Part shown: piece after piece, positions 11,728-17,630 of the stretch
How positions within the stretch are numbered: the first letter of the stretch is position 1
Layout: every line of letters begins with the position of its first letter
Origin: a virus
Virus record (IMG/VR): IMGVR_UViG_3300046513_000239
Coordinates: 1 to 25,116 of that record
Strand: one strand, 5' to 3'
Length of the DNA stretch: 25,116 nucleotides
Translations under genes and position numbers: made by a program
The notes under the pieces: generated by a model
Database searches by the model: none
Told to the model about the DNA's origin: nothing
The model's input: the letters and a program-made list of their open reading frames with translations, nothing else

Positions 11728-12623
11728 AGGGTTTTGGTGCAGCGGAAGCCGACAGGGTCGACGGCGTCGGACGGAAGCGCGTCGTTGAGCCCGAACACGC
11801 CGGCGTAGTCGCCGTCGTGCCAGTAGCCGCCGCGGATGAGCGCAGTGCCGGACCAGTCGCGGGCACCATCCGGGCGATAACCCATGCCCTTCGCACCGGA
11901 AGGGTAGGGCGCCGTAATCAGGGATGGCGAGTCGTCAGCGATGCGGGTGCACAGGCCATTGCTGTCCCCTTGGACGTCGTCGTAGACCGCGGTATAGATG
12001 TTGCCGGCCAGGCCGTAGACCTTCTCGCCATTGGCCAGCACGTGCCAGCTGCGTTCTTCTGGGTCGTCGCTCACGTAGTCAGCCGCTTGCGCGCTGCGCA
12101 CCGTGCCTTTGTGCAGGCCCTGGAACACTTTGCCCACGCCGACGGCGCCGCCGGTCCAGTTCTCGGCCTGCTGTACCACCTGCAGGCGGATGGCCAATTC
12201 CTGCGACTCGCGCGCCAACTGATAGCCGGCCGCCGCGCACGCAGCTGCAGCATCGTTGAAGCTGACGTTCACCCATGGCTTCGCCGAAGTGCTCAGCTGC
12301 AGCGCGCCGCTATCATCCTTCGACGCAGGGTACTTGGCGTACTTGAAAGCAGGGACGATGAGGCCATTCGGCAGCGTCGTCTCGGCCACAGTGACGAAAT
12401 GCTCTTCGGTCACCAGGCCCAGGCTGGACATCAGCGAGGGCGATCCGGACACGACGCGCTTCTCGGCGTCGAGAACGATCAAGTGCAGGCCGGAAGCGGA
12501 GTGGCGGAACTTGGTGAAGCCCTCCCAGGCGCTTTCAACGGCCAAGCCGGTGATATTGCGGTCATGCAGGCGCGCGGTGAACGTGCGCTCTTCGATCAGT
12601 TCCAGTGCTGCGGGTTGGTTCAT
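11724..12623 (-). CDS. DGR target protein 1 (FGE/C-type-lectin-like) with unique N-terminal domain
   Basis: The 299-residue protein starts MNQPAALELIEERTF, preceded by GGAG; an ATG four codons earlier lacks a good site. Residues 1 to about 80 are a domain not found in the other two targets (TARLHDRNITGLAVESAW, LHLIVLDAEKRVVSGS), which may be beta-rich. From VAETTLPNGLIVPAF onward it parallels target 3 closely (QAENWTGGAVGVGKVFQGLH, DPEERSWHVL, DDVQGD, PDGARDWSG) and ends in VR3 with GFRCTKTL. It is the target nearest the left promoter. No signal peptide is visible. Confidence 0.92.
   Translation of the reverse strand: MNQPAALELIEERTFTARLHDRNITGLAVESAWEGFTKFRHSASGLHLIVLDAEKRVVSGSPSLMSSLGLVTEEHFVTVAETTLPNGLIVPAFKYAKYPASKDDSGALQLSTSAKPWVNVSFNDAAAACAAAGYQLARESQELAIRLQVVQQAENWTGGAVGVGKVFQGLHKGTVRSAQAADYVSDDPEERSWHVLANGEKVYGLAGNIYTAVYDDVQGDSNGLCTRIADDSPSLITAPYPSGAKGMGYRPDGARDWSGTALIRGGYWHDGDYAGVFGLNDALPSDAVDPVGFRCTKTL
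11740..11854 (-). repeat. DGR variable repeat VR3
   Basis: The 115-bp copy of the TR at the end of target gene 1 has 12 substitutions, all at coding-strand template adenines. It encodes WSGTALIRGGYWHDGDY then AGVFGLNDALPSDAVDPVGFR. It is the VR farthest from the TR, about 3.8 kb away. Confidence 0.97.
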
Positions 12624-12654
12624 CGTGAACTCCATCAGTGAGGGGTCTTGATTT

Positions 12655-12978
12655 CTACTTTTTCATTTCGCCTGCGGCGACCAGAGCCTCTTTCGCGAGG
12701 CGCACCAGCCGGTGCTGCCTGGAGGTTCCATTCACCTGCCAGAGCGTTTCCACCATCTGATCCCGGCCGTTTATCCCGCTAATCAGACACTCAGCAACCT
12801 GCATGCCCTTGGCCGAAAGCTTCGACTTTTTTGCCTGCTCAACCGTCAGGCCAAACTCAATGCCGAACAGATTTGCGATGGCCGTACCATTTGCGTCAAC
12901 AAGGAGGTGTGCATTGCTTCCATCGCTATATCCCTGCCTGACGGGAAGCGCTAATGCTGTGTTGCAGTTCGGTTTCAT
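12655..12978 (-). CDS. First gene of the left operon, unknown function
   Basis: The 107-residue protein starts MKPNCNTALALPVRQG, with GGAGG eight bases upstream; a start four codons earlier would swallow the ribosome site. It has segments LLVDANGTAIANLFGIEFG and QVAECLISGINGRDQMVETLW, ending in a basic helix. No known domain is recognised; it lacks the Arg-rich N-terminus of lambda N. It lies directly downstream of the operator-bearing left promoter and 31 bases ahead of target gene 1. Confidence 0.65.
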   Translation of the reverse strand: MKPNCNTALALPVRQGYSDGSNAHLLVDANGTAIANLFGIEFGLTVEQAKKSKLSAKGMQVAECLISGINGRDQMVETLWQVNGTSRQHRLVRLAKEALVAAGEMKK

Positions 12979-12990
12979 CCTTGCCTCCAA

Positions 12991-13005
12991 CCGCAGCTAC
13001 TGCGG
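12991..13005 (-). promoter_or_regulatory. Leader hairpin of left operon (boxB-like geometry)
   Basis: The leader between the left promoter and the first gene folds as CCGCAG/CTGCGG around a 3-nt loop, or equally as a 5-bp stem with a 5-nt loop, the lambda boxB shape. It sits eight bases before the ribosome site. It could be an antitermination or attenuation element; no N-like protein is identified. Confidence 0.4.
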
Positions 13006-13017
13006 CGATAAATGGAC

Positions 13018-13044
13018 TTTATACTAGAAAAACTAGTAATGCAA
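13018..13044 (-). promoter_or_regulatory. Putative left early promoter (PL-like)
   Basis: On the minus strand TTGCAT (13039-13044) and TATAAA (13018-13023) are separated by 15 bp, and operator 13022-13038 fills the spacer. A repressor there would block RNA polymerase. The short spacer makes the exact -10 uncertain. Confidence 0.6.
13022..13038. promoter_or_regulatory. Repressor operator OL1
   Basis: TACTAG AAAAA CTAGTA is a perfect 6-bp inverted repeat with an A5 spacer, the best match to the operators between the repressor and cro-like genes. Confidence 0.75.
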
Positions 13045-13056
13045 GAAAAAATAGTA
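13040..13056. promoter_or_regulatory. Repressor operator OL2
   Basis: TGCAAG AAAAA ATAGTA is a degenerate second copy, 18 bp from OL1 start to start. It covers the -35 box of the left promoter. Confidence 0.6.
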
Positions 13057-13138
13057 ATCTGATCGGGAGGGAGGTGCATATGCGTGAAACAGGGATGGGC
13101 TGGGTGAACAGAGAGGGCGGGAGTATGCCTTAGGATTT

Positions 13139-13155
13139 GATACCGTAGAGATACC
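13139..13155. promoter_or_regulatory. Direct repeats GATACC, possible RHH operator
   Basis: Two GATACC copies lie 11 bp apart (13139-13144 and 13150-13155), one helical turn, about 40 bp upstream of a ribbon-helix-helix gene. That spacing suits cooperative binding of RHH dimers. Confidence 0.4.
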
Positions 13156-13196
13156 AAAAGGCTCAACCGTGCGCCTGTGCCTTGCACAATTGCCGG

Positions 13197-13421
13197 ATGC
13201 AAAAAACCAACAAGAACAACCCAATCCCTATGACCCTGCGGCTACCGGTCGACTTGGTCGAACGCCTTGATGCCGCAGCAGAACAAAACGGAAGAACCCG
13301 TACAGCTGAGATCAGGGCGCGCCTGGAGCCGTCAGAGACGGAGCAACGCCTATCGGTGGTGGAGCGCGAGCTGCAAGAGATAAAAGGGATGTTGCGGAGG
13401 CTGCTGGATGCGGCTGGATAG
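13197..13421 (+). CDS. Arc-like ribbon-helix-helix regulator
   Basis: This 74-residue protein has the strand PIPMTLRLPVDLVERLDAAA then TRTAEIRARLE, the Arc/MetJ strand-helix-helix core (about residues 9-45). A C-terminal leucine-heptad helix follows (LSVVERELQEIKGMLRRLLD). Arc-type proteins bind operators as dimers of dimers. I start at the ATG 13197; an in-frame TTG five codons earlier is less likely. It lies between the OL and OR clusters, where lambda carries rex/cI accessory genes. GATACC repeats upstream may be its own operator. Confidence 0.8.
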   Translation: MQKTNKNNPIPMTLRLPVDLVERLDAAAEQNGRTRTAEIRARLEPSETEQRLSVVERELQEIKGMLRRLLDAAG

Positions 13422-13426
13422 GGCGG

Positions 13427-13448
13427 AAAAAAGCCCGGCGAACCGGGC
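13427..13448 (-). terminator. Rho-independent terminator, minus direction
   Basis: The stem GCCCGG/CCGGGC with a 4-base loop is followed on the minus strand by TTTTTT. It ends transcription of the minus-strand gene at 13508-13741; read on the plus strand it lacks a U-tract. Confidence 0.8.
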
Positions 13449-13507
13449 GTTGTATGAATGCGTGCAGAGAGGAAGTGCCAGCTGAGGGGCGGCTATTTGC
13501 GATCCAT

Positions 13508-13741
13508 CTATTGAGCGCCAGCACTCCGAGCGGCCAGTATGCCGCGATCAAATGCACTGGATGTTTGCTGCTCCGATTCTATGAATGCCCGCTCCGTAGG
13601 ATCGGCGTTATTCCAATAATTTACACCAGCCTGGAATTGCGCCTCTTGTCGAGCAGCTTTCCATTTCTTGATCGGCAACAGGACGGTGACCCAACTCGGT
13701 TGGGCGCGACTGGGCGCGGCGGTCCTTGCAACCTGTCTCAT
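13508..13741 (-). CDS. Small basic phage protein, unknown function
   Basis: The 77-residue product starts MRQVARTAAPSRAQPSW; GGAAGAG lies just upstream. It reads LLPIKKWKAARQEAQFQAG then an acidic helical C-terminal half (NNADPTERAFIESEQQT). The frame is open further upstream without a ribosome site. It is a single-gene unit with its own downstream terminator, facing away from the repressor region and possibly expressed in the lysogen. Function unknown. Confidence 0.6.
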   Translation of the reverse strand: MRQVARTAAPSRAQPSWVTVLLPIKKWKAARQEAQFQAGVNYWNNADPTERAFIESEQQTSSAFDRGILAARSAGAQ

Positions 13742-13956
13742 GGTCTCTTCCTTATTATGGATTTTGTACAACTCATAATAATGGAAAATTCCCATCGGAA
13801 ATCTATTGAATTGTTGCACTTTTACGGCCCCCAGTGCAAACGGTTAGCAAAGCGTTCGCGCGGCGGTGTGAGAATTGTGACAATTGGGTTTCAAAAAAGT
13901 AGGAGCAGATAAGCACTCTATTTCTTCATTTCGAATCGGTAACGGGGGTTATATTG
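13742..13956. other. AT-rich intergenic region with a short palindrome
   Basis: No gene is supported in these 215 bases. The region is clearly more AT-rich than its surroundings. It contains a perfect 13-bp palindrome AATTGTGACAATT (13873-13885), possibly an operator for the gene at 13957. Promoter boxes could not be assigned with confidence. Confidence 0.4.
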
Positions 13957-14172
13957 ATGCAATATTGGTTACGTTTCAGAAGGCATGCCGAAATGGAGAA
14001 TTTCCCGAAGTTGGAAGCAGCATATAGAGCCATGAGTAAGGAAAAGCGCCTAAGACTCATCGAGCTCGCCCTGTTATTCGCTGAGAAATGGCCCGTTACC
14101 CAGTTAGATAGCCAAGCGCATCCCCGGCGCGCTTCACACCTGCGTGTCGTCCACTCCAACGACACGCGCTAA
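13957..14172 (+). CDS. Small protein convergent with the repressor
   Basis: The 71-residue frame starts MQYWLRFRRHAEMENF, with a purine-rich GGGGG stretch about 10 bases upstream. It is basic and helical (LEAAYRAMSKEKRLRLIELALLFAEKW), with a less ordered tail. Its 3' end overlaps the end of the repressor gene by 39 bases on the opposite strand. No family is recognised; position suggests a lysogeny-associated gene. Confidence 0.5.
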   Translation: MQYWLRFRRHAEMENFPKLEAAYRAMSKEKRLRLIELALLFAEKWPVTQLDSQAHPRRASHLRVVHSNDTR

Positions 14173-14568
14173 TGGCCGCTTTTTCGTCGTGCTGGCCATC
14201 AACTTAATTTCTTCACGACCATCCTCGTAAGAGAGCCGGAACTGCTCCAACAATTCGCATTCTTCGGGGGTGTTGTACTGCAGAACCATGCGTGCGACCG
14301 GAGGGGCTTCCGGCACCGTATTTGGCGCTGGCAACTCTGCCGGATCATCAGCTGTACCTCGCCCAGTAACCAACCACTCAGTACTGCAGCGCAGCCCAGC
14401 AGCGGCAGCGGCCAAGTTGCTGCGATTGGGCGCAGTCCCATCCTCTTTTTCCCATAGCTGAATAGTCTGCCACGCAATCCTCTTGCCAGTGGCTTTGAAA
14501 ATAGCCTCGGAGAGCTTTACGAAGGAAAGCTCAAGCTGTGTTCGGCGTGCTTTTATTCGTTCGTGCAT
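14134..14568 (-). CDS. XRE-family phage repressor (CI-like, no S24 domain)
   Basis: The 144-residue protein has an N-terminal helix-turn-helix: SFVKLSEAIFKATGKRIAWQTIQLWEKEDG, then SNLAAAAAGLRCSTEWLVTG, the usual XRE/CI ending (about residues 1-75). A Pro-rich linker follows, then a short acidic C-terminal helix (EECELLEQFRLSYEDGREE). It lacks the LexA-like S24 self-cleavage domain, so induction must differ from lambda CI. Of two close ATGs I take 14568 because AGGGA is six bases upstream. It diverges from the cro-like gene and probably binds the TACTAG-N5-CTAGTA operators. Confidence 0.85.
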   Translation of the reverse strand: MHERIKARRTQLELSFVKLSEAIFKATGKRIAWQTIQLWEKEDGTAPNRSNLAAAAAGLRCSTEWLVTGRGTADDPAELPAPNTVPEAPPVARMVLQYNTPEECELLEQFRLSYEDGREEIKLMASTTKKRPLARVVGVDDTQV

Positions 14569-14580
14569 GTCCATTCCCTA

Positions 14581-14609
14581 ACTATGCCCGCTAGGTTTTC
14601 TTGTGCCAA
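14581..14609 (-). promoter_or_regulatory. Putative repressor-maintenance promoter (PRM-like)
   Basis: On the minus strand TTGGCA (14604-14609) and CATAGT (14581-14586) are 17 bp apart. Operator O3 occupies the spacer, allowing autoregulation of the repressor. The -10 is weak, as is usual for PRM. Confidence 0.55.
14589..14605. promoter_or_regulatory. Operator O3 (repressor side)
   Basis: CGCTAG GTTTT CTTGTG is a degenerate copy of the 17-bp operator lying within the repressor promoter. Confidence 0.55.
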
Positions 14610-14626
14610 TACAGATTTTTCTTGTA
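14610..14626. promoter_or_regulatory. Operator O2
   Basis: TACAGA TTTTT CTTGTA is the middle copy, 21 bp from O3 and 19 bp from O1 start to start. It covers the -35 side of both divergent promoters. Confidence 0.6.
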
Positions 14627-14649
14627 TCTGCTAGTTTTTCTAGTACAAT
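14622..14649 (+). promoter_or_regulatory. Putative right early promoter (PR-like)
   Basis: TTGTAT (14622-14627) and TACAAT (14644-14649) are 16 bp apart. The expected transcription start coincides with the ATG at 14656, so the mRNA would be leaderless or nearly so. Confidence 0.65.
14629..14645. promoter_or_regulatory. Operator O1 (cro-like side)
   Basis: TGCTAG TTTTT CTAGTA is a near-perfect palindrome and the closest relative of OL1. It lies between -35 and -10 of the rightward promoter. Confidence 0.72.
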
Positions 14650-14655
14650 CAGCGC

Positions 14656-14943
14656 ATGGATACCACCAAATCAAAAGCGGCTCTGACGCGTGCGATTGCG
14701 AAATGGACGACGCTCAAGGCGTTCGCCGCAGCGCTGGACGTCGAATACCAAACCGTCCAACAGTGGCTGAGGAATGGCGTTCCGGCCCCGTACTGCCCCC
14801 AGATTGAGGAAATGACTGGGGGCGAGTCGCGGTGCGAGGAGCTGAACGACTCGGTGAACTGGGCATATCTGCGCACCACCGCACCCCAATCTACCGCCGC
14901 CGCACCGGCCGCGCCCGACCAACTGGCCGCTGGACCGCCTTGA
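14656..14943 (+). CDS. Cro-like regulator, YdaS family
   Basis: This 95-residue protein matches the YdaS/Cro-like helix-turn-helix family. AFAAALDVEYQTVQQWLRNG gives the HTH (about residues 22-41), then VPAPYCPQIEEMTGG and CEELNDSVNWAYLR follow. The tail is Ala/Pro-rich and probably disordered. It is the first gene of the rightward early operon and should compete with the repressor for the three operators. Only six bases separate the -10 box from the ATG, and no ribosome site precedes it. Confidence 0.85.
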   Translation: MDTTKSKAALTRAIAKWTTLKAFAAALDVEYQTVQQWLRNGVPAPYCPQIEEMTGGESRCEELNDSVNWAYLRTTAPQSTAAAPAAPDQLAAGPP

Positions 14944-15018
14944 TTCACTCCGAATTTGCAACCGTAGTACCGAAGTTCCAACCCGAAAGCCAGAAGCACA
15001 TTCACCAGGAGATACACC

Positions 15019-15279
15019 ATGAAAAAGCCCCCTCGCACCATAGTTGTAAAGACGTTGTTGAGCCCCGACGAGTTCCTCGAATTTAACAACGTTTGCTGCG
15101 CTTCCGATATGTCGCATAGCAGTCTTATCCGTGAAATGGTGAAGGCTTTCATCGCCTGGCATCGGAATAATAGGCCACCACCAGGTAAGCCGGAATGGCC
15201 TAAGGTGGGCCACAACATGGCCATGCTGGCCGCGCCGCGCGGTGGGTTCGGCCATCCGTTGCTTCGCTTGCGTCTTTGA
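15019..15279 (+). CDS. Ribbon-helix-helix-like small regulator
   Basis: The 86-residue protein starts after a strong AGGAGATACACC ribosome site. Its first half, TIVVKTLLSPDEFLEFNN then SDMSHSSLIREMVKAFI, is an RHH strand-helix-helix pattern like CopG-type phage regulators. The C-terminal half is Pro/Gly-rich. It is the second gene of the right operon and may modulate early transcription. I cannot place it in a specific family. Confidence 0.7.
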   Translation: MKKPPRTIVVKTLLSPDEFLEFNNVCCASDMSHSSLIREMVKAFIAWHRNNRPPPGKPEWPKVGHNMAMLAAPRGGFGHPLLRLRL

Positions 15280-15352
15280 CGAAGGTCACTCCTACCGCAT
15301 CAGCATGGGCGGCATCAACTATCAGTACGCGCCTAGCGGCGCCGGCGCGTGA
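15242..15352 (+). CDS. Possible very small protein
   Basis: A GTG-started frame of 36 residues overlaps the end of the previous gene. Its composition looks natural (FDEGHSYRISMGGINYQY), but there is no visible ribosome site. It could instead be the remnant of a longer gene. Confidence 0.25.
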   Translation: MGSAIRCFACVFDEGHSYRISMGGINYQYAPSGAGA

Positions 15353-15370
15353 ACCAGCAACCACTGAAAT

Positions 15371-15514
15371 ATGAACGGAATCGCCAGTATGAGCGACCAA
15401 CAGAAACAAGACCGCGAGGATCGGCCAGAAGAAACTCTGCCGATCCAACCAGGCCACGTGATGCAGCGCCGGCATTGCGAGCGCTTGGCGCGCGAAGCGG
15501 CAGAGCAGAAGTAG
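15371..15514 (+). CDS. Small acidic protein, unknown function
   Basis: This 47-residue frame reads MNGIASMSDQQKQDREDRPE and ends HCERLAREAAEQK. A longer frame (15349-15762) overlaps it, but that frame's first part has an unnatural Arg/Pro-rich composition typical of an out-of-frame reading. The internal ATG at 15389 is an alternative start giving 41 residues. It is probably a small helical accessory protein. Confidence 0.45.
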   Translation: MNGIASMSDQQKQDREDRPEETLPIQPGHVMQRRHCERLAREAAEQK

Positions 15515-15561
15515 AAGAAGCCCGAAGCAACGGCTTCGTCAAAATCAATCTGAGAGGCACT

Positions 15562-15762
15562 ATGCCGAAGACACAAACAGAACCGGGCGCCCAGCAAATA
15601 GCGTCCATCGAATTCCTCGTCCGCATCCTGGTCGACTGGCGCCGCAAGGACCGCAAGGCGATTGCCAAGGATGACCGCAGGGCAGGGATCGCCGAGTACC
15701 GCGCCCGCAACGTCCTGCGCTCGGTAGCTGACTCGGTTGATAACGCAGAATGCCAGCCATGA
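15562..15762 (+). CDS. Small basic helical protein, unknown function
   Basis: The 66-residue product starts MPKTQTEPGAQQIASIEF, after GAGAGG at good spacing. The middle, LVRILVDWRRKDRKAIAKDD, is basic and amphipathic. The stop overlaps the next start as ATGA. Function unknown; small size and charge fit a nucleic-acid-binding phage protein. Confidence 0.6.
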   Translation: MPKTQTEPGAQQIASIEFLVRILVDWRRKDRKAIAKDDRRAGIAEYRARNVLRSVADSVDNAECQP

Positions 15763-16208
15763 CAATCCCATCCCGCACCCAGCACCGCATCGATATGCTG
15801 TCAGCCTTGCTCACCGAGCTCGGCCAGCACGACATCACCACGGTCCAGGCCGCGAACTTCCTGGACTGCACCCGCGCCGCCGCAAAGAAGCTCGTACGCG
15901 AGCTGCGCGCCGCCAAGCTGATAAAGGTCGGTATGTACATCGACCGGCGCGTGCCGCTGTTCCACCTGGTCGGCGACTCGGAGCAGATCGCAAAATTCAT
16001 GGCCGACATCAGCGTCCCACCAGTGCCGCGTACGCCAGCGCCATCGCGTACGCTGGTGGAGCGCTGCCTGGCCGATCCTTCGCGCCATCTGCATATCGTG
16101 CGTGACGACGAGCCGTTCGTGCCCCGGCTGCACCGCTTCAAGGCTTTCCGCGACGATCTGGTGGCGGCATTGTTCGGCGCGCCAGCTGCGCATGGGGCGC
16201 GGGCATGA
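15759..16208 (+). CDS. Winged-helix-like phage protein
   Basis: This 149-residue protein starts at the ATGA overlap with the previous stop. The N-terminal half looks like a helix-turn-helix/winged-helix unit (RIDMLSALLTELGQHDITTV, then AANFLDCTRAAAKKLVRELRAA and a wing KVGMYIDRRVPLFHLV). The C-terminal half has DDEPFVPRLHRFKAFRDDLV. It is likely a DNA-binding early protein. It overlaps the next gene by four bases. Confidence 0.65.
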   Translation: MTIPSRTQHRIDMLSALLTELGQHDITTVQAANFLDCTRAAAKKLVRELRAAKLIKVGMYIDRRVPLFHLVGDSEQIAKFMADISVPPVPRTPAPSRTLVERCLADPSRHLHIVRDDEPFVPRLHRFKAFRDDLVAALFGAPAAHGARA

Positions 16209-16543
16209 AGCGCGTCTACATCGCTGGCCCGATGACCGGCCTCCCGGATCACAATTTCCCGGCTTTCCACGCCATGGCCGCGCAGCTGCGCGCGCAAGGC
16301 CTCGACGCCGTCAATCCGGCCGAGATCAATGCCGACAAGGACGGCGCCTGGGCAGACTACATGCGCGCCGATATCGCGCAGTTGGTGACGTGCGACAGCC
16401 TCATGCTGCTGCCAGGCTGGGAGCGCTCGCGCGGCGCCAAGCTGGAGTTCCGCATAGCGGTTGAGCTCGGCATGACTATCGAAGCCGCGCCCGGCGAGTC
16501 GCCGTTCGCAAAGGCGGCTACGCCGGATTGGGCGGCGGCATGA
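16205..16543 (+). CDS. DUF4406-like (nucleoside 2-deoxyribosyltransferase fold) protein
   Basis: The 112-residue protein begins MKRVYIAGPMTGLPDHNFPA. The pattern YIAGPMTG then FHAMAAQLRAQGLDAVNPAE, DYMRADIAQLVTCDSLMLLPGWERSRGA and E-ELGM is typical of DUF4406, a small family with the nucleoside 2-deoxyribosyltransferase Rossmann-like fold. Phages often carry it among nucleotide-metabolism genes, and the reaction is not established. It overlaps both neighbours as ATGA, next to the cytosine methyltransferase. Confidence 0.88.
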   Translation: MKRVYIAGPMTGLPDHNFPAFHAMAAQLRAQGLDAVNPAEINADKDGAWADYMRADIAQLVTCDSLMLLPGWERSRGAKLEFRIAVELGMTIEAAPGESPFAKAATPDWAAA

Positions 16544-17460
16544 AAGCCATCGACTTATTCGCTGGCGCAGGCGGTTTCACTGAAGGCGCCAGGATGGCCG
16601 GGTGTCGGGTTATCTGGGCAGGTAACCACTGGAGGACTGCCGTGGATACGCACGCCGCGAACCACCCAGATACTGAGCATGCATGCCAGGACCTGCAGCA
16701 AACGAACTGGTCGACCGTGCCGACTCACGAGCTACTGCTGGCGTCATGGTGCTGCCAGGGTAATTCGAATGCGCGCGGCAAGGTGGCAAACAATCCTGAG
16801 CACGACGACAGCCGCGCCACGGCATGGGCTGTTATCGATGCGCTTGAATTCCACCGCCCACCATTCTTCATCGGCGAGAACGTCAAGGGCTTCCTGAAAT
16901 GGGCTCTGTATCCAGCATGGCGTATGGCTGTCGAGGCGCTCGGCTACTGCCTGGACATCCAAATCGTGGACGCGGCCGACCACGGTGTACCACAGCACCG
17001 CCAGCGATTGATTTTCATCGGGTCGCGATCGAAGCATCCACTGATGCTTCGCCTGCCGAAGCGCGCGCACGTGCCAGCCCGCACCTTTATCGACTTCGAT
17101 GCCGGGGACTGGCAGCCGATCGAGAGGCCCGGCCGCGCGCCAGCGACGCTTATCCGTGTTGCAAACGGGCGCCGCACGTTCGGTGATCGCTTTCTGGCTC
17201 CGTATTACGGAAGCGGCTCCGGCCTCACTGGCCGCAGCCTGGATCGCCCGATAGGCACGATCACTACACGCGATCGCTGGGCGGTGATTGATGGCGACCG
17301 CATGCGCATGCTCTCAGTGCAGGAGGCGCGCATCGGCATGGGCTTCCGTGAAAGCTACATCCTTCCCTTAGAACCAAAGCTGGCGATGCACGTCCTCGGC
17401 AACGCTGTTGCGCCGCCCAAGGCTTGCGACGTCATCACCGCATTACTGGAGGCAGCATGA
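16540..17460 (+). CDS. DNA cytosine-C5 methyltransferase
   Basis: This 306-residue enzyme transfers a methyl group from S-adenosylmethionine to cytosine C5. Motif I is IDLFAGAGGFTEGARMAG (residues about 4-21), motif VI is GENV (112-115), motif VIII is QHRQRL (152-157) and motif X is LGNAVAPP near the C-terminus. The catalytic loop (motif IV) reads SWCCQGNS (69-76) rather than PPCQPFS; the Cys before Gln is kept but both prolines are lost. No restriction partner is visible, so it is an orphan, probably masking phage DNA or regulating genes. Starts at an ATGA overlap. Confidence 0.93.
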   Translation: MKAIDLFAGAGGFTEGARMAGCRVIWAGNHWRTAVDTHAANHPDTEHACQDLQQTNWSTVPTHELLLASWCCQGNSNARGKVANNPEHDDSRATAWAVIDALEFHRPPFFIGENVKGFLKWALYPAWRMAVEALGYCLDIQIVDAADHGVPQHRQRLIFIGSRSKHPLMLRLPKRAHVPARTFIDFDAGDWQPIERPGRAPATLIRVANGRRTFGDRFLAPYYGSGSGLTGRSLDRPIGTITTRDRWAVIDGDRMRMLSVQEARIGMGFRESYILPLEPKLAMHVLGNAVAPPKACDVITALLEAA

Positions 17461-17630
17461 CCACCAATCCACTGCTAGGCAGCGCCCTGGCTGACAAGAT
17501 CATAGCCGCCGCGCTGCACAACATCGATGCGCACCTGGCCCGCCTGAAGGCTAAAGCGGCCATCGCTGCTGCAGCGCAGGCCATGCCAATGGCCGATCGC
17601 CGGACCCTGCCGGATGGGAGTGCGCCATGA
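17457..17630 (+). CDS. Small Ala-rich helical protein
   Basis: The 57-residue product starts MTTNPLLGSALADKIIAAAL and is almost wholly helical and Ala-rich until a short Pro-containing end. It is linked by ATGA overlaps to the methyltransferase and to the next small gene. No function can be assigned. Confidence 0.55.
   Translation: MTTNPLLGSALADKIIAAALHNIDAHLARLKAKAAIAAAAQAMPMADRRTLPDGSAP

Noticed and set aside
15349-15762. A 137-residue plus-strand protein
   Set aside because: Its N-terminal half overlaps a better small frame and has an unnatural Arg/Pro-rich make-up; the ATG at 15562 has its own ribosome site.
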